Origin: Bacteriovoracaceae bacterium UBA4573
GTDB taxonomy: Bacteria; Bdellovibrionota; UBA1018; UBA923
Length of the DNA: 28,542 nucleotides
Assembly (NCBI GenBank): GCA_002387735.1
Contig: DGKJ01000102.1
Location: 1 to 28,542, forward strand
Direction of reading: 5' to 3'
The position numbers were made by a program, and so were the translations under genes. The number at the start of each line of letters is the position of its first letter. Positions within the stretch are counted from its first letter, which is position 1. The notes below the pieces were generated by a model. It did not search any database, was not told where the DNA came from, and saw only the letters and a program-made list of their open reading frames with translations. Positions 1 through 7,649 of this stretch are shown one piece after another.

Positions 1-1
1 C

Positions 2-457
2 AAATCAATCGCATCGACACACGCAATTCTCGCCCCGTCACCTATGCGGTTCTTGAAAATTCTCGATTCAATGCCCCGAGCCGGAGTTTTATTTTCGAAC
101 ATACTCGGCCAACTTTCGCTTTATCTCGACGACTTCGACGAAGCTTCGAAACGACCGTGGGTTTTGAATCCAGGGGCGATCGAAACTTTGTTGGAAAACC
201 GTACTTGGGCGAGTTTCCACGACCGCCTTTCGGGCCCGGGAAACGTCCTGCTTGAGGAATTCGTTTCAGAAGCAGGAGCGCTGTCGAACGACGTTCTTGC
301 GTCGTTCTTTTTCACTCAAGCACCCAAAGGGTTGGCCGATCACGACTGTTTGCTTTTCCCCAAGGCTCGAAACGTTCAGTATTGGGCATGGGAATTAACA
401 CCCGGGCGTTTTCATCTGATTGAAGGATTAAAGAATAAGGCAAACGGAGCCCTGTAA
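2..457 (+). CDS. Unrecognised protein, 3' part (partial at window start)
   Basis: The reading frame is open from base 2 to the TAA at 455-457. The first ATG in frame is at 44 and has no ribosome binding site, so the gene probably starts upstream of the window. The visible part is about 137-151 residues, soluble, with no signal peptide or membrane segment, and rich in aromatic residues near the end. I recognise no family. Codon use from about base 105 onward is typical of the genes here. In the first 100 bases the other + frame (starting at base 1) has the more typical codons, so a frame switch near base 100 is possible. It ends 43 bases from the convergent gene at 501-1361. Confidence 0.55.
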   Translation, partial: KSIASTHAILAPSPMRFLKILDSMPRAGVLFSNILGQLSLYLDDFDEASKRPWVLNPGAIETLLENRTWASFHDRLSGPGNVLLEEFVSEAGALSNDVLASFFFTQAPKGLADHDCLLFPKARNVQYWAWELTPGRFHLIEGLKNKANGAL

Positions 458-500
458 AAACCGATTGGGAACGACTCGTTTTTTCACCTTGGGCCCATTT

Positions 501-1361
501 CTACTGAGCGTCTCTTCCACCTTCGACACCAACTGCCACGGCGGCGTCCTCTCTGGGCGGGGCATGTATTCTCGCCGACTGAAATGCTGCGGCATATTTT
601 ACGCAAAGCTCTTTTGATTTTTCGTAGGCTTCGTCGAATGCAGTCCTCGCTCTGTCGCAATAGTCGGAGTTGTGTTCTGGGTGAAGTGCGTCTGCGGAAC
701 GGCAGGCCACATGCCCAGTATAATTTTTATAAAGATTGAGATTCGGGTAATCGACGCCAAACTTGTGCCGAACAATCGCCCCCTTGGGAGCATTAGAGTC
801 AGTTCTGCAATTTCGGTAATCAACCGTTCGTTCCATTTCGAGATTATTGTTTATCGGCTGCTCGATCACGACGGCCACTGGGCAACCTTTGGCGCCGTCC
901 ATGAGCACGATTCTTTTTTCGCGAATTTTCTCGTTTTCGTACAAACACCCTTTCAACGTGACTTCATAACCTTGTTTGCCTTCAAGGTATTTTGCATCGA
1001 CAACCGATCGCCCACCTGGGTTTAGTTTTCGAATTGAAGCTGAGAACACTTCTTTGGGTCCTTTGCATTTTTTAGCGGCTCGGAGACTTTTTTTGGTGAG
1101 CGCGGACTCGTCGACTCCTATACCTTTTACGTTGCCGGCTATGTAGTATTTGTCGGAATATCCGAAACTCTTATTTCCCTCTTCTTTAAAATCGAGATTA
1201 TTCCGGGAACCCAGGCCTTCGAATTTCACACCAAGCTTTTTGCTCTCATCCTGAATGAGCTTTTCGACTGAGTCGCGGCAGAGTCCTGGAATTTCGAGTT
1301 TTGCAAAAGCAGAGTTTTCGAGCATCAAAACAGCCGCAAGCACTACAAAAAGGAGTCTCAT
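501..1361 (-). CDS. Secreted cysteine-rich protein of unknown function
   Basis: This 286-residue protein starts at the ATG at 1361-1359, chosen over an ATG 45 bases upstream because an AAAGG ribosome binding site lies about 9 bases before it and the protein then opens with a clean signal peptide (residues 1-20, cleavage after AFA). The mature part is lysine-rich and has eight cysteines, an even number that suits disulfide bonding in the periplasm or outside the cell. I recognise no domain. It follows the phasin-like gene by 25 bases and is probably the last gene of the glpX operon. The C-terminal 20 residues are low in complexity (Ala, Val, Gly). Function is unknown; export is well supported. 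Confidence 0.8.
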   Translation of the reverse strand: MRLLFVVLAAVLMLENSAFAKLEIPGLCRDSVEKLIQDESKKLGVKFEGLGSRNNLDFKEEGNKSFGYSDKYYIAGNVKGIGVDESALTKKSLRAAKKCKGPKEVFSASIRKLNPGGRSVVDAKYLEGKQGYEVTLKGCLYENEKIREKRIVLMDGAKGCPVAVVIEQPINNNLEMERTVDYRNCRTDSNAPKGAIVRHKFGVDYPNLNLYKNYTGHVACRSADALHPEHNSDYCDRARTAFDEAYEKSKELCVKYAAAFQSARIHAPPREDAAVAVGVEGGRDAQ

Positions 1362-1386
1362 GGAGAGTAACCTTTCTACGAAATTT

Positions 1387-1734
1387 TTATTCGCTCTTCT
1401 TATCAATGTCTTTTGGATCGAAACTCAGTTCGATATTGATTTTCATTCGATTGTTTTCAAAAAACTTTTTGGCTTCGCCCGCAATGTCTATTTGCGACAC
1501 AACTTGCGCGACTTCTTTGGCAAAAGCGCCCATAAATTCTTGTTTGGTTTTGGAGGCGTTATCGATGATCCCGCTCCATAACTCTTTAGGCAATTTGATT
1601 TCACCCAGTACGTTGCGAATCGTTTCTTCAGTTAGGAATATCGTTCCAACGCCCGTCATGACGACTTTTTTCATCGTCTCTTTCAGATTTTCTTTCATTG
1701 CGTCCGAAAGACCGCTGCGTTTTTCCTCAGCCAT
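1387..1734 (-). CDS. Phasin-like helical protein
   Basis: This 115-residue protein is strongly helical with charged ends. Its centre has the shape seen in small polyhydroxyalkanoate-granule-associated (phasin/PhaI-like) proteins of proteobacteria: a hydrophobic stretch, FLTEE, then KLPKELW and an amphipathic helix. The family call is from general resemblance and is tentative. The start ATG has a GAGG ribosome binding site about 5 bases upstream. The first 8 bases overlap the end of the upstream SRPBCC gene, so translation is probably coupled. It sits between the SRPBCC gene and the cysteine-rich secreted gene, downstream of glpX. If the family is right it would coat storage granules or act as a small chaperone-like protein. 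Confidence 0.7.
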   Translation of the reverse strand: MAEEKRSGLSDAMKENLKETMKKVVMTGVGTIFLTEETIRNVLGEIKLPKELWSGIIDNASKTKQEFMGAFAKEVAQVVSQIDIAGEAKKFFENNRMKINIELSFDPKDIDKKSE

Positions 1735-2152
1735 GAGACCTCTTTTCGAAGCTCTCCATCATCCGCGGGAGCATGTTTTTTACAAGTCCGTTTAAGATCA
1801 TACCGGGCACAAAAATCTTGAATTCAAGCGCTAACCGATAAGTCACACTGACGCGCCCAGACCCCAGGTCTTTGATCGTCCAACCACCATCGTTGGCCTT
1901 CATCACGTTGCTTTCTACGAGCTGCCAGGTCATCTCTTTTTCGGGCACTTCGACGTGATCGAGCGTATAGGTGATCGTCTTTCCTAGTAGTTCTATATTG
2001 TACTGCACTCGCGCATTTCCGCCAGCCCGAGATAAAACTTGAACTGATTTTACACCATCGACGAACTGCGAATAACCTTCGTAATTGGTAATGGTTTTCC
2101 AAAGCGCGGCGGCGGAGACGTTCATCTCCATTGTTTTTGAGGCTTCTGCCAT
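1727..2152 (-). CDS. SRPBCC/START-fold protein (polyketide cyclase / COQ10-like)
   Basis: This 141-residue protein has the pattern of the SRPBCC (polyketide cyclase/dehydrase, Coq10/START) fold: a short N-terminal strand (residues 4-12), the helix with AALWKTITNYEGYSQFVDGV, alternating strands, and a long amphipathic C-terminal helix from about residue 115. Family members bind hydrophobic ligands such as lipids or quinones in a cavity; the ligand here is unknown. There is no signal peptide, so it is cytoplasmic. An AAGGGA ribosome binding site 8 bases before the ATG overlaps the TAA stop of glpX, and its end overlaps the phasin-like gene by 8 bases. It is clearly co-expressed with both. Confidence 0.85.
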   Translation of the reverse strand: MAEASKTMEMNVSAAALWKTITNYEGYSQFVDGVKSVQVLSRAGGNARVQYNIELLGKTITYTLDHVEVPEKEMTWQLVESNVMKANDGGWTIKDLGSGRVSVTYRLALEFKIFVPGMILNGLVKNMLPRMMESFEKRSHG

Positions 2153-2164
2153 GACTTGATTCCC

Positions 2165-3124
2165 TTAGTATTCGAAACGAGGTTTGCGATCGAAGTGGTG
2201 TTCGGCTTCAATATAGCGGCTAGTTCCGCTCTCAGAGCGCATGACCACTGAATGAGTAATCGCCCCTCCTCCCAAAAATCGCACTCCGTCGAGAAACGCG
2301 CCCTGGGTCACGCCCGTGGCGCAGAACATGACATTCCCCTTGGCAAGTTCATTGATCTTGTAAACTCGATGAATGTCTTGAATGCCCATGCGGCGTGCGC
2401 GTTCGATTTCATCGTTGTTCCGAGGCTTCAAACGCCCCTGAAAGTCCCCTCCCACACAGCGCAGTGCGGCAGCGGCAATAACGCCTTCGGGTGCTCCTCC
2501 GGTGCCCATTAAGACATCTACGCCCGACTCGGGTTTACAGGTCGCAATGGCCGCTGATACGTCACCGTCGCCGATCAGCCAAATGCGGCACCCTGCTCTT
2601 CGAACCTCCGAAATTAAATCGGCATGACGCGGACGATCGAGAATAATAACAGTCAAATCCTGAAGCTCTTTCTTCTTGGCTTTTGCAATTTCGCGAAGGT
2701 TTTCAGTGGGCGAACGATCCAGATCAATCGCACCTCGAGCGTCAGACCCGACTGCGATTTTTTCCATGTAGGTGTCAGGGGCGTGCAAGAAGTTGCCTTC
2801 TTCAGCAATGGCGATCACGGCAATGCTATTGTTCCCCCCCCGAGCGCAGATCGTAGTGCCTTCAAGTGGATCCAACGCCAGATCCAACCCCGGACCGGAA
2901 CCTGTTCCAACTTTTTCTCCAATATAAAGCATTGGGGCTTCGTCTCGTTCACCTTCACCAATGACAACCGTACCGTTGAAGTCGACCGAATTGAGCATTC
3001 GGCGCATAGCATCTACCGCTGCTTGGTCCGCCGCTTTTTCGTCGCCCCGGCCCATGTGACGCGCAGCGGCTAATGCTGCCATTTCGGTTACTCGAACGAA
3101 TTCCATCGCAAAATTTCTGTGCAT
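2165..3124 (-). CDS. glpX: Fructose-1,6-bisphosphatase, class II
   Basis: GlpX hydrolyses fructose-1,6-bisphosphate to fructose-6-phosphate in gluconeogenesis, using a divalent metal. The protein is 319 residues, close to the usual 320-340. It shows the family signatures in order: an N-terminal VRVTEMAALAAARHMGRGD, VVIGEGERDEAPMLYIGE with metal-binding acids, DLALDPLEGT, and GTGGAPEGV. The start at 3124 is chosen because an ACGGAG ribosome binding site precedes it and the N-terminus MHRNFAMEFVRVTE matches the family; the 60 extra residues of the longest open frame are not coding. It leads a tight run with the SRPBCC (12-base gap), phasin-like and secreted genes. Confidence 0.95.
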   Translation of the reverse strand: MHRNFAMEFVRVTEMAALAAARHMGRGDEKAADQAAVDAMRRMLNSVDFNGTVVIGEGERDEAPMLYIGEKVGTGSGPGLDLALDPLEGTTICARGGNNSIAVIAIAEEGNFLHAPDTYMEKIAVGSDARGAIDLDRSPTENLREIAKAKKKELQDLTVIILDRPRHADLISEVRRAGCRIWLIGDGDVSAAIATCKPESGVDVLMGTGGAPEGVIAAAALRCVGGDFQGRLKPRNNDEIERARRMGIQDIHRVYKINELAKGNVMFCATGVTQGAFLDGVRFLGGGAITHSVVMRSESGTSRYIEAEHHFDRKPRFEY

Positions 3125-3228
3125 ACAAATCTCCGTGGCCGAACTTTTACGCAGGAGAGCGAATTTTGCAACTGCCAATACAGTGCAAGGTTCGGAAACA
3201 GGTCTGCCATTGTCACTGAGGTGGTTTT

Positions 3229-4014
3229 TTATTGAAAGCGAGCCAATAAGTCTTGTTTCAACAGCGGCTCTAGCGGCGCGGACTCGAGAATTCCTTTGGC
3301 CCAACGCACTTTCACAGGATCCACGGCACCGTCCATTTCAAGCGAGACGGACTCGAGTTTTACAGGCTCTTCTGCGATTAAGGTGGCTTCGCGTTCCTTT
3401 TCCCCAATCGACTGACACACTCCCGTGGCCATAAGATCCGAGTGTTCAGTCCAACTCCAATAGGAGTTCGAAAAAAACACCTCCGCTTTGGCGATTTTAC
3501 CTTCACCGTTGAGGCGCAACAACACGTCGGTGTTGCAAACTCCATGGTACCAGTAATCTGCCAAGGGCAAATGTTCGCGCACTAAATGAAGACTTTGCCC
3601 CAAACGCTTAGGGCTCAACGCTTTTTCGAGCACCGATCGCGCGTAGGTAGAGACACTCTCTAACCGCAAGGCTGCGCGATCGCCATAATAGCCAAGCAAC
3701 CTAGTGGTGACTTCGATGCTTTCTGGATGAATATTAAGTACGCCCGACATCAAGGAACCCGCTGGCCAATATTGTTCATCGCTTCGAATCGAAAGGCCGT
3801 TCATGCTGAGATCGTAGACCGGAAAAGTTTTTCCGGTTTTGATTTCGCGAAATTGCTCTCGACTCAATAAAAAACGCGGGTGCCGACGTCGTTCAACTAA
3901 ACGCAAATTTGCTCGGTCCGTCGCGTCAGTCTGCGACTTTGTATTTGTTGACGCAGAACTATTTTTCTTGGCTCCGCCCTTCGTCTTTCGCGTCGTTTTC
4001 TTCTTTTCGGTCAT
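3229..4014 (-). CDS. PilZ-domain protein (c-di-GMP receptor)
   Basis: This 261-residue protein begins with a Lys/Thr/Ser-rich, probably disordered tail (residues 1-35). A PilZ domain follows. The RxxxR motif is R43-R47 in ERRRHPRF and the DxSxxG motif is D68-S70-G73 in DLSMNGLSI, so both halves of the c-di-GMP site are intact. Residues 120-261 form a second region with several tryptophans that I do not recognise. The protein is probably a cytoplasmic c-di-GMP effector. It lies 33 bases after the secreted SRPBCC-like gene and 104 bases before the glpX start. No strong ribosome binding site precedes the ATG, so the start is less certain than the gene. Confidence 0.87.
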   Translation of the reverse strand: MTEKKKTTRKTKGGAKKNSSASTNTKSQTDATDRANLRLVERRRHPRFLLSREQFREIKTGKTFPVYDLSMNGLSIRSDEQYWPAGSLMSGVLNIHPESIEVTTRLLGYYGDRAALRLESVSTYARSVLEKALSPKRLGQSLHLVREHLPLADYWYHGVCNTDVLLRLNGEGKIAKAEVFFSNSYWSWTEHSDLMATGVCQSIGEKEREATLIAEEPVKLESVSLEMDGAVDPVKVRWAKGILESAPLEPLLKQDLLARFQ

Positions 4015-4047
4015 CGAGGTTTATCTTTTTTTGAGTTCCCGTAAGAT

Positions 4048-4695
4048 CTAGAGTCGCTTTTTCTGATACTCCTCTTCAATGTAACCGCGGAATCTACCCG
4101 TTGCAACGTCAATCACCACCTCCGCTACCGTGGGCAAAACTCGCGCGACTAAACCACCGAATTTGGAACGGGCATTTTTGAGTTCTCCTTTTCCGATAAT
4201 CAGTGTTTTACCGGACTCTTCCCACAAATAGGTTCGGATGCGCATTCCTTTGAGATCACCTTTAATGATCGTGAAATGCACTTCATCCCAAAGTCGATCA
4301 TCCATTTTTAACCACGAGTGCATCGTGAGTCCGCCGGCCTCACCAATTATTTCCGCGGTTTTGGTGCGTGGGTCGTAGGTTAATTTTTTAATCGCATCGG
4401 TGAGTCGGGCGTAAAAATTTGGATCCACCACATGGGGCCGCGCGAAACGCAAGGGGGTCCGCACGAGAGTCGACGAAAGAAACGTAAAATCATCGGAATC
4501 ATTCCAGTTGGCGTTAGTTACTGAGGCGCTGCCTTCACGAACCCTTTTTAGAGTCTTTTCCTTCACAAGACTCTCTGGGGTCGGTTTGTGTTTCGACCAG
4601 AGGATGCCAGTGGCATCCACCCGAACAGGCGCACCCACTAGGACTACCAACCATACCAGGGTTAACCACTGCTTAGGCCCACTCTGAGCTTGCAT
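4048..4695 (-). CDS. Secreted SRPBCC-like protein
   Basis: The start at 4695 is supported by a GAGGT ribosome binding site 6 bases upstream and by a signal peptide (residues 1-28, hydrophobic TLVWLVVLVGA, cleavage near VDA). The mature part is about 187 residues. Its second half has alternating strands ending in a helix-rich tail (VLPTVAEVVIDVATGRFRGYIEEEY), which recalls the SRPBCC/START fold, but I am not certain of this. If correct it would be an exported relative of the cytoplasmic SRPBCC gene at 1727-2152. It is read away from pgsA, 33 bases before the PilZ gene. Confidence 0.75.
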   Translation of the reverse strand: MQAQSGPKQWLTLVWLVVLVGAPVRVDATGILWSKHKPTPESLVKEKTLKRVREGSASVTNANWNDSDDFTFLSSTLVRTPLRFARPHVVDPNFYARLTDAIKKLTYDPRTKTAEIIGEAGGLTMHSWLKMDDRLWDEVHFTIIKGDLKGMRIRTYLWEESGKTLIIGKGELKNARSKFGGLVARVLPTVAEVVIDVATGRFRGYIEEEYQKKRL

Positions 4696-4728
4696 TAGAA
4701 GACCTCGACTATTGATTGTACGCGGAGT

Positions 4729-5481
4729 ATGCTCTTGAGCAAGATCATGACGACATCGAACACTGAAAACAATTCGCAGGCTGGCAATATTCCGGACGCT
4801 CCCGATCAAGGCTATGACAATTTACCGAATCGCATCACGGCCCTACGTATCGCGTTTGTGCCGTTAGTGGTTTTTTTTCTAACGAAAGACTCGCCGCTCT
4901 ATGGTTTTATAGCCGCTCTTTTATTTGGGGTTGCCGCGATTACCGATTATTTCGACGGGTACTACGCGCGAACTCGAAAACTGGTCACTGTACTAGGAAA
5001 ATTGTTAGATCCTCTGGCCGACAAGTTCCTTGTAGTGAGCTGTTTGATCATGCTCATGCACTTGGATCGCATTCACCCCTATGTCGTCATCCTCTTGATT
5101 TGCCGTGAGTTAGCCATTACTGGCCTGCGAGCTATTGCATCGGCCGAAGGAATCGTGATCGCTGCCAGCAATCTGGCAAAATGGAAAACCGTGACCCAAA
5201 TGATCGCCATTCCAATGTTGATGCTGCACGAAACATACTTGCATGTTCCAATGCAGTTGCTGGGTACTGTTTTCACGTACCTTTCACTTTTGATTTCGCT
5301 CTGGTCGGCGAAGGATTATATCGTCGATTTCTTTAAAACTACCCGCGCGATGGCCCGCGAAAAACGTGAAGGAAAACGAGCAAGGCGTCTGGCTAAGCGC
5401 GCGGAACGCTTACAAAAACTTATGGAAAAGGACCCCAAACTCGCCGAAGTCATTCGCAAAGCCGCTAAAGACGTTTCCTAG
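4729..5481 (+). CDS. pgsA: CDP-diacylglycerol--glycerol-3-phosphate 3-phosphatidyltransferase
   Basis: PgsA joins CDP-diacylglycerol and glycerol-3-phosphate to make phosphatidylglycerol phosphate in the inner membrane. The full CDP-alcohol phosphotransferase motif is present: D73, D76-G77, A80-R81, G90, D94 and D98, with the expected spacing. The N-terminal LPNRITALR (residues 32-40) is also typical. About four membrane segments follow up to residue 193. An unusual basic, coiled-coil-like C-terminal tail of about 50 residues follows. The start is uncertain. The best ribosome binding site (GGAG at 4724-4727) is too close to the ATG at 4729 but well spaced for an in-frame TTG at 4735; an ATG at 4747 is a third option. 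Confidence 0.93.
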   Translation: MLLSKIMTTSNTENNSQAGNIPDAPDQGYDNLPNRITALRIAFVPLVVFFLTKDSPLYGFIAALLFGVAAITDYFDGYYARTRKLVTVLGKLLDPLADKFLVVSCLIMLMHLDRIHPYVVILLICRELAITGLRAIASAEGIVIAASNLAKWKTVTQMIAIPMLMLHETYLHVPMQLLGTVFTYLSLLISLWSAKDYIVDFFKTTRAMAREKREGKRARRLAKRAERLQKLMEKDPKLAEVIRKAAKDVS

Positions 5482-5548
5482 TTTTTTTGCCCCCCCTCTT
5501 GAAAATCGTGCGTCGACTGTTTAGCGTCCTCCTGGGGACCGGGGGATA

Positions 5549-6727
5549 ATGCAAAAAACCTTACCATTTCAACTTCGGCGGCTATCGAAATTCTTGTTGT
5601 GCGCCATCTTGGTTGCGAATTTCACGCTGCCTGCGCAAGCTCATTCTGGTAGTGGTCCGTTCTGTAGTGAAGTACTTTCGTCTGCGAAAAATCGTCTTTT
5701 TGAAGAGTTAAAGAAAACGTTTAACGTCAAACCGGGTGGCAAACTGGGTTGGAATGCGGCTCGCATCGCCGGCACCCCTTTTCGGCTGGTGTTTTACCCT
5801 GTGGCTGGTCCATTTAAGGCCGGGTCAAAAACTTATTCGCATTTCAAATCGAAAAAATCTGCGAAAAGCGCGTGGAAGGTTTTCTTCCAAGTCTTGCGCG
5901 AAGACTATGTGTTGATAGCCGGGTTTTTGTTGCTGATCCAACTTAATGATGACGAAATTATTATGTCCTATGTTTTTGACGAATCTAGCCCAGAGTTCGA
6001 CCAGGGTGATCCCGACGGACTGCTCGTTGTCGTCAACACGATGCAAAGCTCGGATCTGGGTCACCGATTCGTAAAAAGCTTAGTCGACACAAAATACGGT
6101 CATTTCAAAAACCGTAAGTACATCGAAGTATCTTCCTACGAAGATTTCTTGAGTCAGGTTGAAGCGATCGCGGCCACCCATGGCCCGATAACACGCCTCG
6201 ACCTCGTCGGTCACGGCAATGAGGGAGCGATTTATTTTGGTAGCCAAAACATGACCGCTTTCGACTTTGCGAAAACCAGAATGTTAGAAGGTGTTTTCGC
6301 AAAAGATGCACAGGTTCGCATGAGCACATGCTTTTCTGGTCGTGGAAAAAATGGCGACGAACTATTGAACTCGATGGCCATCCGCCTGCTAGACGAAGGC
6401 GGCACGATGTACGCCGCCACCACGGCCTATTATCCTACTGACCAGGCGCCCTTCATGCTGGGGCTCGGCAACAGCTCGCGTAACGTGTTTCGTTTCGTCG
6501 CCAAAGGACCAGCGGCTCTCGATGTTTTATTGGAGCGTCACCTCGGAATCAGCCATTTCGGACTTTCCAGTTATTCGGGACAACCTAAGACTGAACGAAC
6601 GGAACCCAAAGTTAAACGACGCGACTATGAGCCACGCGCAAAATGGCTTAAGAACGCACTAGAACCTGCCTGGTTACTTCCCCGTACCCTACGGGCGATT
6701 GATCAAACCCTACCGAACGCGAAATAA
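5549..6727 (+). CDS. Secreted protein with caspase-like (clan CD) His/Cys pair
   Basis: This 392-residue protein has a signal peptide (residues 1-31, cleavage after AQA). A hydrophobic segment near 119-132 may touch or cross the membrane. The region 157-300 looks like the caspase/CHAT/gingipain fold: strand LLVVVNT, a helix, then strand RLDLVGHG with His222, followed 39 residues later by VRMSTCFSG with Cys261. This spacing and the hydrophobic strand before each residue match the clan CD catalytic dyad. The C-terminal 80 residues are basic and unrecognised. A GGGGG ribosome binding site lies just before the ATG. Its end overlaps the convergent glycosyltransferase gene by 80 bases. Peptidase activity is inference. 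Confidence 0.85.
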   Translation: MQKTLPFQLRRLSKFLLCAILVANFTLPAQAHSGSGPFCSEVLSSAKNRLFEELKKTFNVKPGGKLGWNAARIAGTPFRLVFYPVAGPFKAGSKTYSHFKSKKSAKSAWKVFFQVLREDYVLIAGFLLLIQLNDDEIIMSYVFDESSPEFDQGDPDGLLVVVNTMQSSDLGHRFVKSLVDTKYGHFKNRKYIEVSSYEDFLSQVEAIAATHGPITRLDLVGHGNEGAIYFGSQNMTAFDFAKTRMLEGVFAKDAQVRMSTCFSGRGKNGDELLNSMAIRLLDEGGTMYAATTAYYPTDQAPFMLGLGNSSRNVFRFVAKGPAALDVLLERHLGISHFGLSSYSGQPKTERTEPKVKRRDYEPRAKWLKNALEPAWLLPRTLRAIDQTLPNAK

Positions 6728-7640
6728 AATACAGAGGTCGGCGCCGCACTTCGTCGAAGACGCGTCCCAAATACTCGCCGATCACGCCGATTGCCAACAA
6801 CTGAACCCCCCCGAGAAATAACACAACGATCATGAGTGACGTCCACCCATGAATCGTTTTCTCGGTGCCGAACTTTAAATAGAGCGTGTAAAGAATTCCG
6901 AGAAAAGCGCAGGCTGCACTGGCCACGCCCACATAGGTGGCAATCTGCAAAGGAAACATAGAAAACGACGTCACGCCATCTAGGGCAAATTTCAGCATCT
7001 TCTTAAACGGATAGTGGGTTTGCCCGTGTTTGCGTTCCGCCCGATCGTAAGGCACCCCCACTTGTTTATATCCGATCCAACTCACAAGACCGCGAATAAA
7101 ACGGTGGCGTTCCCGAAGCTTTAAGAACGCATCGGCGGCTCGGCGATCCATGAGGCGAAAATCTCCAGTGTCGACTGGAATGTCGAACTGCGTGATTCGG
7201 CGAATAATTCGGTAAAATAACTTGGCAGTCCAGAGTTTAAACTTCGTCTCCCCGGCGCGAGAACGGCGCACGGCATAGACCACTTCAAAACCTTCACGCC
7301 ACTTTTGAATGAACTCTAAAATAACCTCGGGTGGATCCTGCAAATCTGCGTCCATGACGGTGACCGTATCGCCGCTGGCCCACTCAAGCCCAGCTGTGAT
7401 GGCGACTTGATGACCAAAGTTTCGGGAAAGATGTAATACTTTAAAGCGGTTGTCGCGAGTCGCAATCTCGTCGAGTTTTTCAAGCGAACCATCTTTACTA
7501 CCGTCGTTTACTAAAATTATTTCGGCGTCATCGCTCGAAGAATCAACAATTTGATCAGCCACCTCCTTCATGCGTAAAAATAGTTCTTCAAGGCCGTCTC
7601 GTTCATTGAACACTGGAATCACGATGGAGTGTCTGGGCAT
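6648..7640 (-). CDS. Family 2 glycosyltransferase, GtrB/DPM1-like, membrane-anchored
   Basis: This 330-residue enzyme has the GT-A domain of family 2 at residues 4-220: SIVIPVFNE, VNDGSKDGS, the metal-binding DAD at 97-99 followed by LQDPPE, and LSRNFGHQVA. Two membrane segments follow (about 230-256 and 266-290) with the IGEYLGR motif typical of GtrB/ArnC/DPM1-type enzymes. These transfer a sugar from a nucleotide donor to undecaprenyl phosphate at the cytoplasmic face of the inner membrane; the sugar here is unknown. It is the last gene of the five-gene operon beginning with the TonB-dependent receptor, 9 bases after the exported barrel-like gene. No ribosome binding site is obvious, so translation may be coupled. 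Confidence 0.9.
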   Translation of the reverse strand: MPRHSIVIPVFNERDGLEELFLRMKEVADQIVDSSSDDAEIILVNDGSKDGSLEKLDEIATRDNRFKVLHLSRNFGHQVAITAGLEWASGDTVTVMDADLQDPPEVILEFIQKWREGFEVVYAVRRSRAGETKFKLWTAKLFYRIIRRITQFDIPVDTGDFRLMDRRAADAFLKLRERHRFIRGLVSWIGYKQVGVPYDRAERKHGQTHYPFKKMLKFALDGVTSFSMFPLQIATYVGVASAACAFLGILYTLYLKFGTEKTIHGWTSLMIVVLFLGGVQLLAIGVIGEYLGRVFDEVRRRPLYFISRSVGFDQSPVGYGEVTRQVLVRS

Positions 7641-7649
7641 GGGGTTATT

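Noticed and set aside
1..255. Frame starting at base 1 read as the C-terminus of a LolA-like lipoprotein carrier
   Set aside because: The IDTRNSRPV...FNAP...FIFE pattern recalls LolA, but only about 35 residues support it and the frame then loses coding character; kept only as a possible frame switch.
458..500. AACG...CGTT stem followed by T-run (about 470-484) as a terminator
   Set aside because: The stem is only 4 bp and the context is too weak to support a terminator.
3125..3304. N-terminal extension of glpX and of other long frames (1362-1406, 4696-4809, 11820-11972, 17227-17265, 18933-19088)
   Set aside because: Each extension precedes a good start, usually with a ribosome binding site, signal peptide or family N-terminus, and often overlaps a neighbour.
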